Positions 55,774-63,507 of a DNA stretch of 64,000 nucleotides are shown here, piece after piece. How positions within the stretch are numbered: the first letter of the stretch is position 1; every line of letters starts with the position of its first letter. Below the pieces are notes generated by a model that was not told where the DNA came from, ran no database searches, and was given only the letters and a program-made list of their open reading frames with translations. This DNA comes from Desulfovibrio sp. 86. GTDB taxonomy: Bacteria; Desulfobacterota; Desulfovibrionia; Desulfovibrionales; Desulfovibrionaceae. Both the position numbers and the translations under genes were made by a program. The stretch spans positions 992,001 through 1,056,000 of the forward strand of contig NZ_LR738849.1 in assembly GCF_902702915.1 (NCBI RefSeq). Direction: 5' to 3'.

Positions 55774-56043
55774 TCACTCCTGGGACAATGGCGGAACGTC
55801 ACGGCGACGTCGTCCTGATGGTGGTGGAACTGGATCATAGCCCGATCCGCCCCAGGGGTGACAGCGGGCCAGGCGCTTGAGCGCCAGCCAGCCGCCACGC
55901 AACACGCCGTGGGTCATTACGGCCTCTACGGCATAGGCGGAACAGGTAGGGTAATAGCGGCAGGCAGGGGGCAGCACGGGCGAGATGCAGCGCTGATACA
56001 CGCGTATGGGAAATACGCAGAGGGTGCGCAGCATGCGGCTCAT
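55774..56043 (-). CDS. yidD: YidD, membrane protein insertion efficiency factor
   Basis: An 89-residue protein with the family core [28 protein letters not shown] and [17 protein letters not shown]. YidD aids YidC-dependent membrane insertion at the inner face of the membrane. Overlaps rnpA by 4 bp (ATGA) and precedes yidC by 8 bp. Confidence 0.97.
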   Translation of the reverse strand: MSRMLRTLCVFPIRVYQRCISPVLPPACRYYPTCSAYAVEAVMTHGVLRGGWLALKRLARCHPWGGSGYDPVPPPSGRRRRDVPPLSQE

Positions 56044-56432
56044 GGCAGACCAGCCAATGCCGAAGAGCCCGACGGGTGTCGGGCCGCACGCCGTAACAAC
56101 GGCAAAAGTTCCGCAGCCACATGGGCATAGTCCAATGCGGCTTCTCCGGCATGCTTTTTTGCTATGGTAACGATGTCGGCCTCCACGGGCAGTTCTTCTC
56201 TGTGCAGGCGGTAGAATTCCCGCAGGAGCCTCTTGACGCGATTGCGCACCACGGCATTGCCTACCTTACGGGAGACAGCCATGCCTGTGCGCGCGCGAAG
56301 ACCGGGACAGCCTCCCGGCAACACAAAGACAAGGAAATGCTCGGTGTGGTAACGCCTGCCCCGCTCATAGCAGGCCGTAAACTCCACCCGACGGCGGATG
56401 CGCAACTGCCTGGGCAGAAGGTACCGGCACAT
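56040..56432 (-). CDS. rnpA: RNase P protein component
   Basis: A 130-residue basic protein that helps RNase P RNA cut tRNA 5' leaders. It shows [19 protein letters not shown] and the RNR signature [16 protein letters not shown]. Placed directly downstream of rpmH, as in most bacteria. The C-terminal ~20 residues are variable. Confidence 0.96.
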   Translation of the reverse strand: MCRYLLPRQLRIRRRVEFTACYERGRRYHTEHFLVFVLPGGCPGLRARTGMAVSRKVGNAVVRNRVKRLLREFYRLHREELPVEADIVTIAKKHAGEAALDYAHVAAELLPLLRRAARHPSGSSALAGLP

Positions 56433-56473
56433 GGAAGCTCCCTGACGACGAACGGGGGATGCCCCCCGTTCAC

Positions 56474-56608
56474 TCAGGCGCTGAGACGCTTGCGGCCCTT
56501 GGCGCGACGGCGGCGCAGGATGGCGCGACCGCCAGGGGTGGCCATGCGGGCGCGAAAACCGTGGGTGCGGGCTCTTCTGATCTTGCTCGGCTGATATGTT
56601 CTCTTCAT
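56474..56608 (-). CDS. rpmH: Ribosomal protein L34
   Basis: 44 residues, [19 protein letters not shown] to KGRKRLSA, the standard L34. ATG 56608 has AAGGAG seven bases upstream. First gene of the rpmH-rnpA-yidD-yidC-jag cluster. Confidence 0.98.
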   Translation of the reverse strand: MKRTYQPSKIRRARTHGFRARMATPGGRAILRRRRAKGRKRLSA

Positions 56609-56827
56609 GATTGACTCCTTAAAATTTCCGGTATGACCAGCGCCCTTACCGGGACTTTGCGGCACGCCGGGCTTTGGCGGTTAGGGGCCGTCCACTTGTT
56701 ATAGCGGTCAGGGACGGCAAGGCCCTGGCGTTAAAATATATGGAAGAAGCTACATACACGCGCGCAGCCCCCCCGTCAAGCGCAGACTGGGCCGATCATC
56801 GGCCGAACCTGGCGGCCGTCGCAAAAA
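56609..56827. other. Leader region of rpmH
   Basis: About 220 bp with an AT patch at 56730-56760. The promoter of the rpmH operon should be here; dnaA is not adjacent and no DnaA-box cluster is seen. Confidence 0.35.
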
Positions 56828-56850
56828 ACAGGCGGCGTAACGCCGCCTGT
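56828..56850 (-). terminator. Intrinsic terminator of the low-complexity secreted protein gene
   Basis: ACAGGCGGCG and CGCCGCCTGT around TAA, followed on the minus strand by TTTTTTGC; 65 bp past the stop codon. Confidence 0.9.
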
Positions 56851-56915
56851 CAGGCTTGCCCGGCATGGCAAGACATCCTGCCATAGCACGGGGCTCATGG
56901 TCAAACGCCAAAATC

Positions 56916-57920
56916 TTACGGCAAGGGAGCCCGCACGGGAGCGCCGCCCCCACCGGAGGCGCCGCCAGCCCCGTTGCTGGGTGGCAGCAAATCGTCCGCG
57001 GAGAGGGAGGGAATGGACGGAGGAGCCGGAACGTCCGGCGGCGTGCCGCCGCTGGACGAACGGACGGAACCAGCCCCGGCCTTTCCAAAAGCTCCCGCAG
57101 CAGCGCCCGATCCTGTCACCGACATGGAAGACGACGCGGCGGACGTCGAGGCGCTCGAAGACGCGGCTGTGGGTGCAGCCGTTGACGGCGCGCCTGAAGG
57201 CATGGCCGCGCCTGCGGGCATTGCGACGCCGTTGCCAATGCCGATGGAAGGCGACGGCGAAGGAGATGCCGCAGTATTTTGCGTCCTGCCGCCATTGCCC
57301 TGCACGTTGCCGCGCGTTCCGTTTCCTTCGGGCACGGATGACGGTGCAGCCGCCGCCGTGCCATTGCTCTGCCGCGCGGAAGCCGGGGCCGTCAGCGCCG
57401 GACTGACCGAAGCCGGTTTTCCCGCTGGCGCGCTGGCGGCCTGCGCCGCTTCACTTTTTTTACTGGCCTGACTGGCCGTCGCCCCGCCCTGCTTTGCGGA
57501 CCGTGACGACGCGTGGGGCCAGGGCCGCACGGGCGCTCCTGGATCCACAACAATGCTGTGCGGGGCGGTTTTGCCGCCACGGCCGCCCTTGCCAGCGGAT
57601 TTTCCGTCAGGCTGCCCCTGGGGGCTGGACATGAGCTCCGGCACAGCGGCGGGATCGGCAAAAGCCGCGCCCACCATGCGTATCTGCCTCGGCTGCGTCA
57701 GGGTATTCCAGTAAAGACGCGCGCCGCCTGTGCGCATCCATGACTCGGTCAGATTGGGGCCGCCATCGGGCAGGGTCTGGGGAAGCGAAGACTCGGCGAC
57801 ACCGGCCAACGACACGCCGGACAGGCCGGTCGTGATGCCGAAACACAAAATGGCCGAGCCCAGGGCCACTGCCCGCAGGGTACGGGCCCATACCGCGTTT
57901 TTGTAGTGTGTCACGAACAT
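56916..57920 (-). CDS. Secreted or membrane-anchored low-complexity protein
   Basis: A 334-residue protein with an N-terminal signal/anchor (residues ~12-40, VALGSAILCFGITTGLSGVSLAG). A short conserved-looking block follows (SWMRTGGARLYWNTLTQPRQIRMVGAAFADP), then ~230 residues of Ala/Ser/Gly/Pro-rich sequence ending in a Pro/Gly-rich tail. No family known. ATG 57920 has GAGGTGG upstream. The composition predicts a disordered periplasmic region. Confidence 0.65.
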   Translation of the reverse strand: MFVTHYKNAVWARTLRAVALGSAILCFGITTGLSGVSLAGVAESSLPQTLPDGGPNLTESWMRTGGARLYWNTLTQPRQIRMVGAAFADPAAVPELMSSPQGQPDGKSAGKGGRGGKTAPHSIVVDPGAPVRPWPHASSRSAKQGGATASQASKKSEAAQAASAPAGKPASVSPALTAPASARQSNGTAAAAPSSVPEGNGTRGNVQGNGGRTQNTAASPSPSPSIGIGNGVAMPAGAAMPSGAPSTAAPTAASSSASTSAASSSMSVTGSGAAAGAFGKAGAGSVRSSSGGTPPDVPAPPSIPSLSADDLLPPSNGAGGASGGGGAPVRAPLP

Positions 57921-57983
57921 AATACCACCTCTTCCCCGCTTATCGGCAGATACCGCAGTATACTTTAGAGGGCAAGTTGCGCG
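57921..57983. other. Short gap upstream of the secreted protein gene
   Basis: AT-containing leader just before repeat B copy 7; promoter not resolved. Confidence 0.3.
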
Positions 57984-58048
57984 ACTTTGTGGGGGAGGGA
58001 CCCTTTTGCAAAAGGGTCTCCTCCCCCACGCCCCCACCCCCTAAAACC
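57984..58048 (-). repeat. Repeat B, copy 7 (reverse)
   Basis: CTTTGTGGGGGAGGGACCC, TTTTGCAAAA, and a C-rich tail to CCCCCTAAAACC. Unlike the other copies it lies between two divergent genes, in a promoter region. Confidence 0.9.
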
Positions 58049-58194
58049 CTTGCCGTATCATTGGGGCGCACGACGAGTTTTCTGATCTGGAGGGGTACCG
58101 AGCCAGCGCCTTTCCGGCATCGCGCCCGCGCCTTGACAGCAGCGCCACCCTTGGGCACATTTCAGGCATCTTTTTCACCGGCCAAGGAGCAAAA

Positions 58195-58797
58195 ATGTCC
58201 GTGCCCTCTTCTGCAGACGCCACTTCTGATCGCTCTGGCCCCTCATCCATCACGGCTCCGGCCAGACCTTCACCGTGTATCATCCTTATCGGAATGGCCG
58301 GGGCGGGCAAGTCCACCATCGGCGAGGCCCTGGCCAAACGTCTGGACTGGGCCTTTATGGACAGCGACCACCTCATCGAAGCCATCTACGCGACGCGCCT
58401 GCAAGACGTCACTGACGCCCTCAGCAAGGACGCCTTTCTTGATGTGGAAGCCACCGTCATCAGCTCCATAAAAGCCAACCGCGCGGTCATCGCCACCGGC
58501 GGCAGCGTGGTCTACCGCGAAAGGGCCATGCGTCATCTCGCCTCGCTGGGGCCCATCGTGCATCTGGATGTGCCGCTCGACATCGTTGAGGAGCGCATAG
58601 CCCGCAACCCGCAACGGGGGCTGGCTATCGGGCCAGGTCAAACCCTGCGCGACATTTTTCTGGAACGCCAGGAACTGTACACCCGCTACGCGACCCTGTG
58701 CTGCGAAGCCACCTGTAAAAATCCGCAGCAGTGCGTGGACTGGATTGTGGACAATCTGCCCCCACAGGTCACTGCCTCCGACGCCGCAAGGAGCTGA
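58195..58797 (+). CDS. Shikimate-kinase-like P-loop kinase (possible homoserine kinase)
   Basis: A 200-residue kinase of the shikimate kinase fold: P-loop GMAGAGKST (33-41), DSD (56-58), TGG (101-103) and NPQRGLAIGPGQTLRDIFLERQELYTRYA as the lid and last helix. Two shikimate-contacting sites differ: Leu82 sits where shikimate kinase has the Arg of its G-F-R-x-x-E motif, and the GGG motif reads GGS. That suggests another substrate. I recall shikimate-kinase-like proteins being assigned as the missing homoserine kinase in Desulfovibrio; this is memory, not shown here. Residues 1-27 are a Ser/Pro-rich extension. Confidence 0.8.
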   Translation: MSVPSSADATSDRSGPSSITAPARPSPCIILIGMAGAGKSTIGEALAKRLDWAFMDSDHLIEAIYATRLQDVTDALSKDAFLDVEATVISSIKANRAVIATGGSVVYRERAMRHLASLGPIVHLDVPLDIVEERIARNPQRGLAIGPGQTLRDIFLERQELYTRYATLCCEATCKNPQQCVDWIVDNLPPQVTASDAARS

Positions 58798-59270
58798 CGG
58801 CGCAGCTCGGCACCTTGCTGTCGGCGCTGCCCTGGCGGACTGCACCCGCATATCCCTGCCTGCTTTACCTGACCGGCTGCCAGAGACTTTGGCTGAGTCT
58901 CAGCCAAAGTCTCAGCCAAAGTTTCTGCCGGGGCCTCTGCTGGGCCTCTGCCTGGATCATGCCGCGCGCCTTTTGCGCAGCCCCATACCGAGAGCTGCCC
59001 ACAAAAAAAGCGGGGCCGAAGCCCCGCTGAAAAAACCTGTGCCTGTTGCCAGTATCTGTTGCCTATGCATGATGCCAGTGCATGATGAAAAGCACGTGCG
59101 CCAGAACAACTTTTATCGAGAATATGCATCCCCAACCAGGACACGCCCTCTGTGGCGCGTAACCTCTCGCATGGGCGCGTATTCTCGCGTAGAGACGCGC
59201 CTCATGGGCTGCCGCCTTTACGGCGTGCCTCTGTCCGCTGCCGCCAGGGCAGTATCAAAATCAGATAGCC
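58798..59270. other. Intergenic with stem repeats and a terminator
   Basis: At 58885-58925 ACTTTGGCT pairs with AGCCAAAGT, and the second arm is duplicated (two TCTCAGCCAAAG units), allowing alternative hairpins after the kinase gene. The terminator at 59003-59028 serves the minus strand. No gene seen. Confidence 0.5.
59003..59028 (-). terminator. Intrinsic terminator for the lipoprotein gene
   Basis: AGCGGGGC-CGAA-GCCCCGCT, followed on the minus strand by seven T, about 240 bp past the lipoprotein stop codon. Confidence 0.75.
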
Positions 59271-59846
59271 TTAGAACTGCCAGCTTTTGCCGTCATATCT
59301 GATCAGTTCGTTGATCCTGCGGGCTTTGACCTGCTGGCAGGCCGCCGTCAACGCAGCCTGGCGGGTAGCGCCACGGCATTCATAAACGTTTTCTTTGTAA
59401 CGCACAAAGCCAACGTACTGGCCTGACGCGCCGGGGCGCAGTTCAGTGGAGATGGTGCTTTCGTCCACTTCAACATAGCTTGCCACAAAGTCTTTGCCGA
59501 CCTGCTGCACGTCTTTTTTGGACTTGGAGGGAACCACGGTTCTGCCAGCCTGAGCGACCAGCTTGTGTCCCACGGAATCCAGTTCGGCTGCTATCTGAGC
59601 TTCAGTTTTACCGCCCTTGGCCACGGGTTGCTTCTTTTCCGCACTGGCGGCGGCTTTCTTGTCAACTTTTTTGCCAGCCTTGGCGGGAGCCGGCGCTTCG
59701 GGTTCGGGGGCAGGCGCCGCAGTTTCTGCGGGCTGGGCGGGTGTTACCGCCGCTTCCGTAGAAGAAGAATCGCCGCCGAACCAGGCGCAACCGCCTGCGG
59801 TCAGACCGAACGTCAGCAAAAGAGCCAGAAATGTTTGTTTGCGCAT
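59271..59846 (-). CDS. Lipoprotein, function unknown
   Basis: A 191-residue exported lipoprotein: hydrophobic residues 5-16 and lipobox LTAGGC with Cys20. Residues 30-80 are an Ala/Pro/Lys-rich linker; the C-terminal ~110 residues form a compact domain (KDFVASYVEVDESTISTELRPG, YVGFVRYKENVYECRG, ARRINELIRYDGKSW) with two cysteines. No family named. A GAGGTG site precedes ATG. It lies downstream of the VWA-OmpA gene with a hairpin between; both are envelope proteins and may be linked. Confidence 0.78.
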   Translation of the reverse strand: MRKQTFLALLLTFGLTAGGCAWFGGDSSSTEAAVTPAQPAETAAPAPEPEAPAPAKAGKKVDKKAAASAEKKQPVAKGGKTEAQIAAELDSVGHKLVAQAGRTVVPSKSKKDVQQVGKDFVASYVEVDESTISTELRPGASGQYVGFVRYKENVYECRGATRQAALTAACQQVKARRINELIRYDGKSWQF

Positions 59847-59861
59847 AGCACCTCACACATT

Positions 59862-59892
59862 AAAGCCGGGCGGCATAGGGCCACCCGGCTTT
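59862..59892 (-). terminator. Hairpin between the VWA-OmpA and lipoprotein genes
   Basis: AAAGCCGGGCGG and CCACCCGGCTTT (one mismatch), 33 bp after the VWA-OmpA stop. It likely attenuates or ends that transcript, leaving partial read-through to the lipoprotein gene possible. Confidence 0.6.
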
Positions 59893-59925
59893 TTGCATAT
59901 TATTCCAGTAAAACCCGCCCTTCGA

Positions 59926-60921
59926 TTATTCGAAGGAGATTTCGGTGCGCCGGTTCATGGCGCGACCTTCAGCGGATTCGTTGTTGTACTTGAAGGACTT
60001 GCCACGGCCGATGGCGGTCATGCGGCTGGCGGGGATGCCCTGCTTCACAAGGTAGTTCTTCACGCTGTTGGCGCGTTCCTGTGAAAGCTTCATGTTGTAA
60101 GCGTCAGAACCGATCCAGTCAGTCCAGCCAGCAAGCACGACGCGCTTGTTGGGGCTGGCCTTGATGAGACCGGCGGCTTCGTTCAGGATGCCCATGGCCT
60201 TGCTGTCAAGAGCATAGGAGTTGAACGCGAAGTGCACGCCACGCAGCACGATCACGTCTTCATCCTGGCAGAACACTGACAGAACGAAGCGCTCAACGGC
60301 GGCGTCGCTGGTGGCCAGTTCTTCACCACGCACCACGATGGTGGCGGGGTTCAGGGCGGCGACCTTCTTGATGGTTTCTTCACCGTTCTTGGTGTCGGCG
60401 AAGGAGATGATGTGGATAACCAGGTTGCGCTGGCTGGCGTACAGCTGACGGGCAACTTCCACCACATCGGCGCCACGGTTGTTGTCGCCGTCGGTCACGA
60501 GGATAACGGCGGCGTCGCGCTTCATGCTGGACAGGAAGGGCTCGTAAGCCTGCAGGCCGGTACCCATGCGGGTCATGCGGCCAAAGATGTCAAAGCCGGA
60601 ACGCAGCTTGTTGATGCCAGCGGCCATGGTGGCGCGGTCCCAGGGACCCTGAGCAACGATAACGCCGTTGGGCGAAATGGTGTGCAGGCCGCCATTATAG
60701 TTCAGAGCAGGAATAGCAGAGTTGATGCGCTGCAACACGCTTTTGGCTACAATGATTTTATCCTGCTTCAGCTGAGCGTTCTTCATCATCATGGAACCGG
60801 AATAGTCCACAACGAAGTCAAAGCTGTCAATTTTCTTGGTGCAGGCCGGTGCGGCCGCGGCGGCCACAGCGTAGCTCAATACCAGAGCAGCGGCCAGAAC
60901 AAGAAGACGAAACGATTTCAT
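59926..60921 (-). CDS. VWA and OmpA-domain outer-membrane/periplasmic protein
   Basis: A 331-residue exported protein: signal peptide 1-22, VWA domain with the MIDAS start DYSGSMMM and LVTDGDNNRGAD, and a C-terminal OmpA/MotB peptidoglycan-binding domain (VHFAFNSYALDSKAMGILNEAA, NMKLSQERANSVKNYLVKQGIPASR, NRRTEISF). It probably anchors to peptidoglycan and binds a metal-dependent partner. Such VWA-OmpA proteins are known as abundant in Desulfovibrio envelopes, but role is unclear. MKSFRLL at 60921 follows GGGAGG. Codon use is strongly biased, hinting at high expression. Confidence 0.9.
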   Translation of the reverse strand: MKSFRLLVLAAALVLSYAVAAAAAPACTKKIDSFDFVVDYSGSMMMKNAQLKQDKIIVAKSVLQRINSAIPALNYNGGLHTISPNGVIVAQGPWDRATMAAGINKLRSGFDIFGRMTRMGTGLQAYEPFLSSMKRDAAVILVTDGDNNRGADVVEVARQLYASQRNLVIHIISFADTKNGEETIKKVAALNPATIVVRGEELATSDAAVERFVLSVFCQDEDVIVLRGVHFAFNSYALDSKAMGILNEAAGLIKASPNKRVVLAGWTDWIGSDAYNMKLSQERANSVKNYLVKQGIPASRMTAIGRGKSFKYNNESAEGRAMNRRTEISFE

Positions 60922-61231
60922 ACTGCCTCCCAAACGTTGATAAGTTCGTCGAATTACCGTCAACCAACAGTAAATCGCGGTGTGCCCGCCACGTTGCCGG
61001 CTCGTTCTAGGCTTGGCCTATGGAGACGGCAACTGCCTTAGACATAACCGCCTTTATGAAAAACCGCAAGTTTTAAATAGGAAATATTCTCTGATAACTG
61101 CCTGTTGCTTACGATTACCCAAGTTTTTTTACGCTGCCGCATCCATAGGAAAAGCCATTGCAACCCCCACTGCTGGACAGCCTGCCGAGGCTGAGGCATA
61201 CTTTGAAGAAGAATAAAAGGAAAGTATCTCT
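60922..61231. other. Divergent promoter region
   Basis: This 310-bp gap serves the VWA-OmpA gene (minus) and the epimerase-cbiD genes (plus). A weak hairpin (GTTGCCG / CGGCAAC) spans 60993-61035. No cobalamin riboswitch could be recognised before the cbiD-containing unit. Confidence 0.4.
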
Positions 61232-62137
61232 ATGCCTACCCTGCCTTTTTCAAAATGGAGCCCAGGCGGCAACACCACACTCTTGTTTCCGTCAGATGGG
61301 CTCGCTCCCGCCTTGCAGTGCCGACTGGCCAGACAGGCCCTTACCGAATCCTGCCTGGGTGGCGAACAGGCCGGTTTTGTCAATATTGAAGCTCAAAGCC
61401 TGCGTATGGCCGGGGGCGAATTCTGCGTCAACGCCAGCCGGGCCGTGGGCGCAATGCTGGCCTGCGCTGACGACTGTCGCCAGCAGACGGGCGACACGGC
61501 CGGGTCACATGAAAACTGCGTCCTGCCCGTCGCGTCTGTTGACAGCCCTCTGCCCTCCGCTTCTGAAGGCTCCGCGTTACAGCGGTGTTATGAAATCAGC
61601 GTTTCTGGCTGGCAGGGCCCCGTGCAGCTCCGTGTACGCGGATATGCGCCCTACTGGCGCGTGGAAGCCATTTTGCGACTGCCCGAAATCACCGTGCAGC
61701 GCATGGCCGAGGGCATACATCTGGTGCGCCTGCCCGGCATCAGCCACCTTCTGCTCGACAGACACATACACAGCCAGCCCGAGGACTGTTTTGCCGCAGC
61801 TGCCCTGCTGCGCGAGCGCTACGACCTCAGACAGGAAGCGGCCGTGGGCGTCATATGGTGGAGAACGCTTCAGGGCCAGATGGACATGCTGCCCCTGGTG
61901 CACGTGCGCGACACGCGCAGCGACTTTCTTGAGAGCGCTTGCGGTTCCGGCGCGCTGGCCCTTGCCCTGAGCCGCGCGCAGACTGCCGGAACCAAAAGCT
62001 TCAGCATAATGCAGCCCAGTGGCTCCCCTCTTGATATACGCTTTTTTTCCGAGGCCGGAGCGTCCATGGCCGGAGTGGACGGGCCAGTGTCTCTGGTGGC
62101 CAAGGGCCAGGTCTGGCTGCCCGACGCGGCCGACTGA
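61232..62137 (+). CDS. DapF-like amino-acid epimerase/racemase
   Basis: A 301-residue protein of the diaminopimelate epimerase fold. The two catalytic cysteines are placed as in DapF: Cys65 in GGEFCVNASRAVG and Cys237 in SACGSGALALAL. However the usual first motif (C-G-N-G-x-R) reads C-V-N-A-S-R and the N-terminal M-x-G-x-x-N-D motif reads SPGGNTTL. Similar changes occur in CntK-type histidine racemases, so a substrate other than diaminopimelate is possible. It lies 2 bp before cbiD. AAAGGAAAG precedes ATG. Confidence 0.75.
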   Translation: MPTLPFSKWSPGGNTTLLFPSDGLAPALQCRLARQALTESCLGGEQAGFVNIEAQSLRMAGGEFCVNASRAVGAMLACADDCRQQTGDTAGSHENCVLPVASVDSPLPSASEGSALQRCYEISVSGWQGPVQLRVRGYAPYWRVEAILRLPEITVQRMAEGIHLVRLPGISHLLLDRHIHSQPEDCFAAAALLRERYDLRQEAAVGVIWWRTLQGQMDMLPLVHVRDTRSDFLESACGSGALALALSRAQTAGTKSFSIMQPSGSPLDIRFFSEAGASMAGVDGPVSLVAKGQVWLPDAAD

Positions 62138-62139
62138 TC

Positions 62140-63507
62140 ATGGCCGCCAGACTGCGCGAAGGATTTACCACCGGGTCGGCAGCAACGGGCGCGGCTTTGG
62201 CCGCCCTGCACCTCCTGCGCGCCGGGTGCGCGCCCGGCCATGTGGACGTGCCCTTGCCGCCTTTCAGTTCCGGTTCTTCCACGCCTTCCGGGCCACGGGA
62301 TGTCGCAGCGGATGTCGCAGCGGATGCAGCCGCAGACGCTGCCGTGGACGCTGTTGCCACGGACGGCGCCAATGATGCGGCATCTGAGCGCGGGGATTTC
62401 CCCACGCCCAGGGGCTGGCTGCGGCTGGAGGTGGCCGTTTGCGGCCATGGCCCGGCCCCGGAGCTGGCCGCATGGCCGGAATTCGCGCCGCTTTTTGCCG
62501 AAGGTGGCTCTTGCGGCCATGCCGTCGGGGCGGGACACTCTGCCCACCCCCGCGTGGCCCACGCCTCCATACGCAAGGACGGCGGTGATGACCCCGACGC
62601 CACTTCCGGCGCGCTTATCACAGCCACGGTAGTTGAAAATTTCGCCATGGCCGGACACACTGGCGTCGCCAATGCCGCCACCGGGACGGATGCCGCCCAC
62701 TCCCCTGCCGTCAGCATCGAGGGCGGGCCGGGCGTCGGGCGCGTCACCCTGCCGGGGCTTCCGGTTCCCGTTGGCGAAGCTGCCGTCAATCCCACGCCGC
62801 GCCAGCAGATAGCCTTTGCCATGCGCCATGGCGCGCTGGTGTTCGGCGCAGGCCCGTGCCCTCCCCTGAGGGTCATTGTCAGCGTTCCTGAAGGGGAGCG
62901 TCTGGCCCGGCAAACATTTAACCCGCGCCTGGGCATTGTGGGCGGCATTTCCATCCTTGGCACGCAGGGAACGGTGCGTCCGTACAGCCATCAGGCATGG
63001 AAGGCCACCATAGAGCAGGGGCTGGCCGTGGCTGCGGCCACAGGCTGCCGCGACATGGGCCTGACCACGGGGCGACGCTCCGAGCGCCTGCTTATGGACA
63101 AATATCCGCATATGCCGCAAAGAAGTTTCATTCAGGTGGCGGATTTTGCGGCATTTTCCCTCAAGGCTGCCGGCGGCATGCCTTTTGACAATCTCATATG
63201 GGGATGTTTTTTCGGCAAACTGGTCAAACTTGCCCAGGGGCATGCCTACACGCATGCCCGGCACGCGGAACTGGACATGGAGGATCTCGCGCGCCTGTGC
63301 CGCCAGTGCGGCGCGTCCTGCGCGGATCAGGTGCGCCACTGCGTCACTGCGGCCCACGCTCTGGAGCTGCTCCTGCAGGATAAGGCCGGAAACGACGTCA
63401 TCGCCCTCACAGGCCAAAAGGCCGCCGCCGTGGCGGCAAATTTCGCAGGCCGCCACGTGCGTCTGCATCTTTTTCACACCGACGGCAGGGAATTACTGGC
63501 ACTATGA
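62140..63507 (+). CDS. cbiD: CbiD, cobalt-precorrin-5B C1-methyltransferase
   Basis: CbiD methylates C1 of cobalt-precorrin-5B in anaerobic cobalamin synthesis. The 455-residue protein has LREGFTTGSAATGAA at the start, GITIPAT-type core PSVPEGERLARQTFNPRLGIVGGISILGTQG, MGLTTGRRSER and the ADFAAFSLKAA region. Typical CbiD has ~360-380 residues; an Ala/Asp-rich insertion at about residues 42-88 and another Ala/Gly segment near 175-200 account for the excess. Its end overlaps the next ORF by ATGA, so more cobalamin genes may follow outside the window. Confidence 0.94.
   Translation: MAARLREGFTTGSAATGAALAALHLLRAGCAPGHVDVPLPPFSSGSSTPSGPRDVAADVAADAAADAAVDAVATDGANDAASERGDFPTPRGWLRLEVAVCGHGPAPELAAWPEFAPLFAEGGSCGHAVGAGHSAHPRVAHASIRKDGGDDPDATSGALITATVVENFAMAGHTGVANAATGTDAAHSPAVSIEGGPGVGRVTLPGLPVPVGEAAVNPTPRQQIAFAMRHGALVFGAGPCPPLRVIVSVPEGERLARQTFNPRLGIVGGISILGTQGTVRPYSHQAWKATIEQGLAVAAATGCRDMGLTTGRRSERLLMDKYPHMPQRSFIQVADFAAFSLKAAGGMPFDNLIWGCFFGKLVKLAQGHAYTHARHAELDMEDLARLCRQCGASCADQVRHCVTAAHALELLLQDKAGNDVIALTGQKAAAVAANFAGRHVRLHLFHTDGRELLAL

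Noticed and set aside
56609..56915. Replication origin next to rpmH.
   Set aside because: No dnaA gene, DnaA-box cluster or long AT-rich unwinding region is visible.
61000..61231. A cobalamin riboswitch before the epimerase-cbiD genes.
   Set aside because: A CCACTGCTGG stretch was considered but the conserved B12-box context and surrounding stems are not there.
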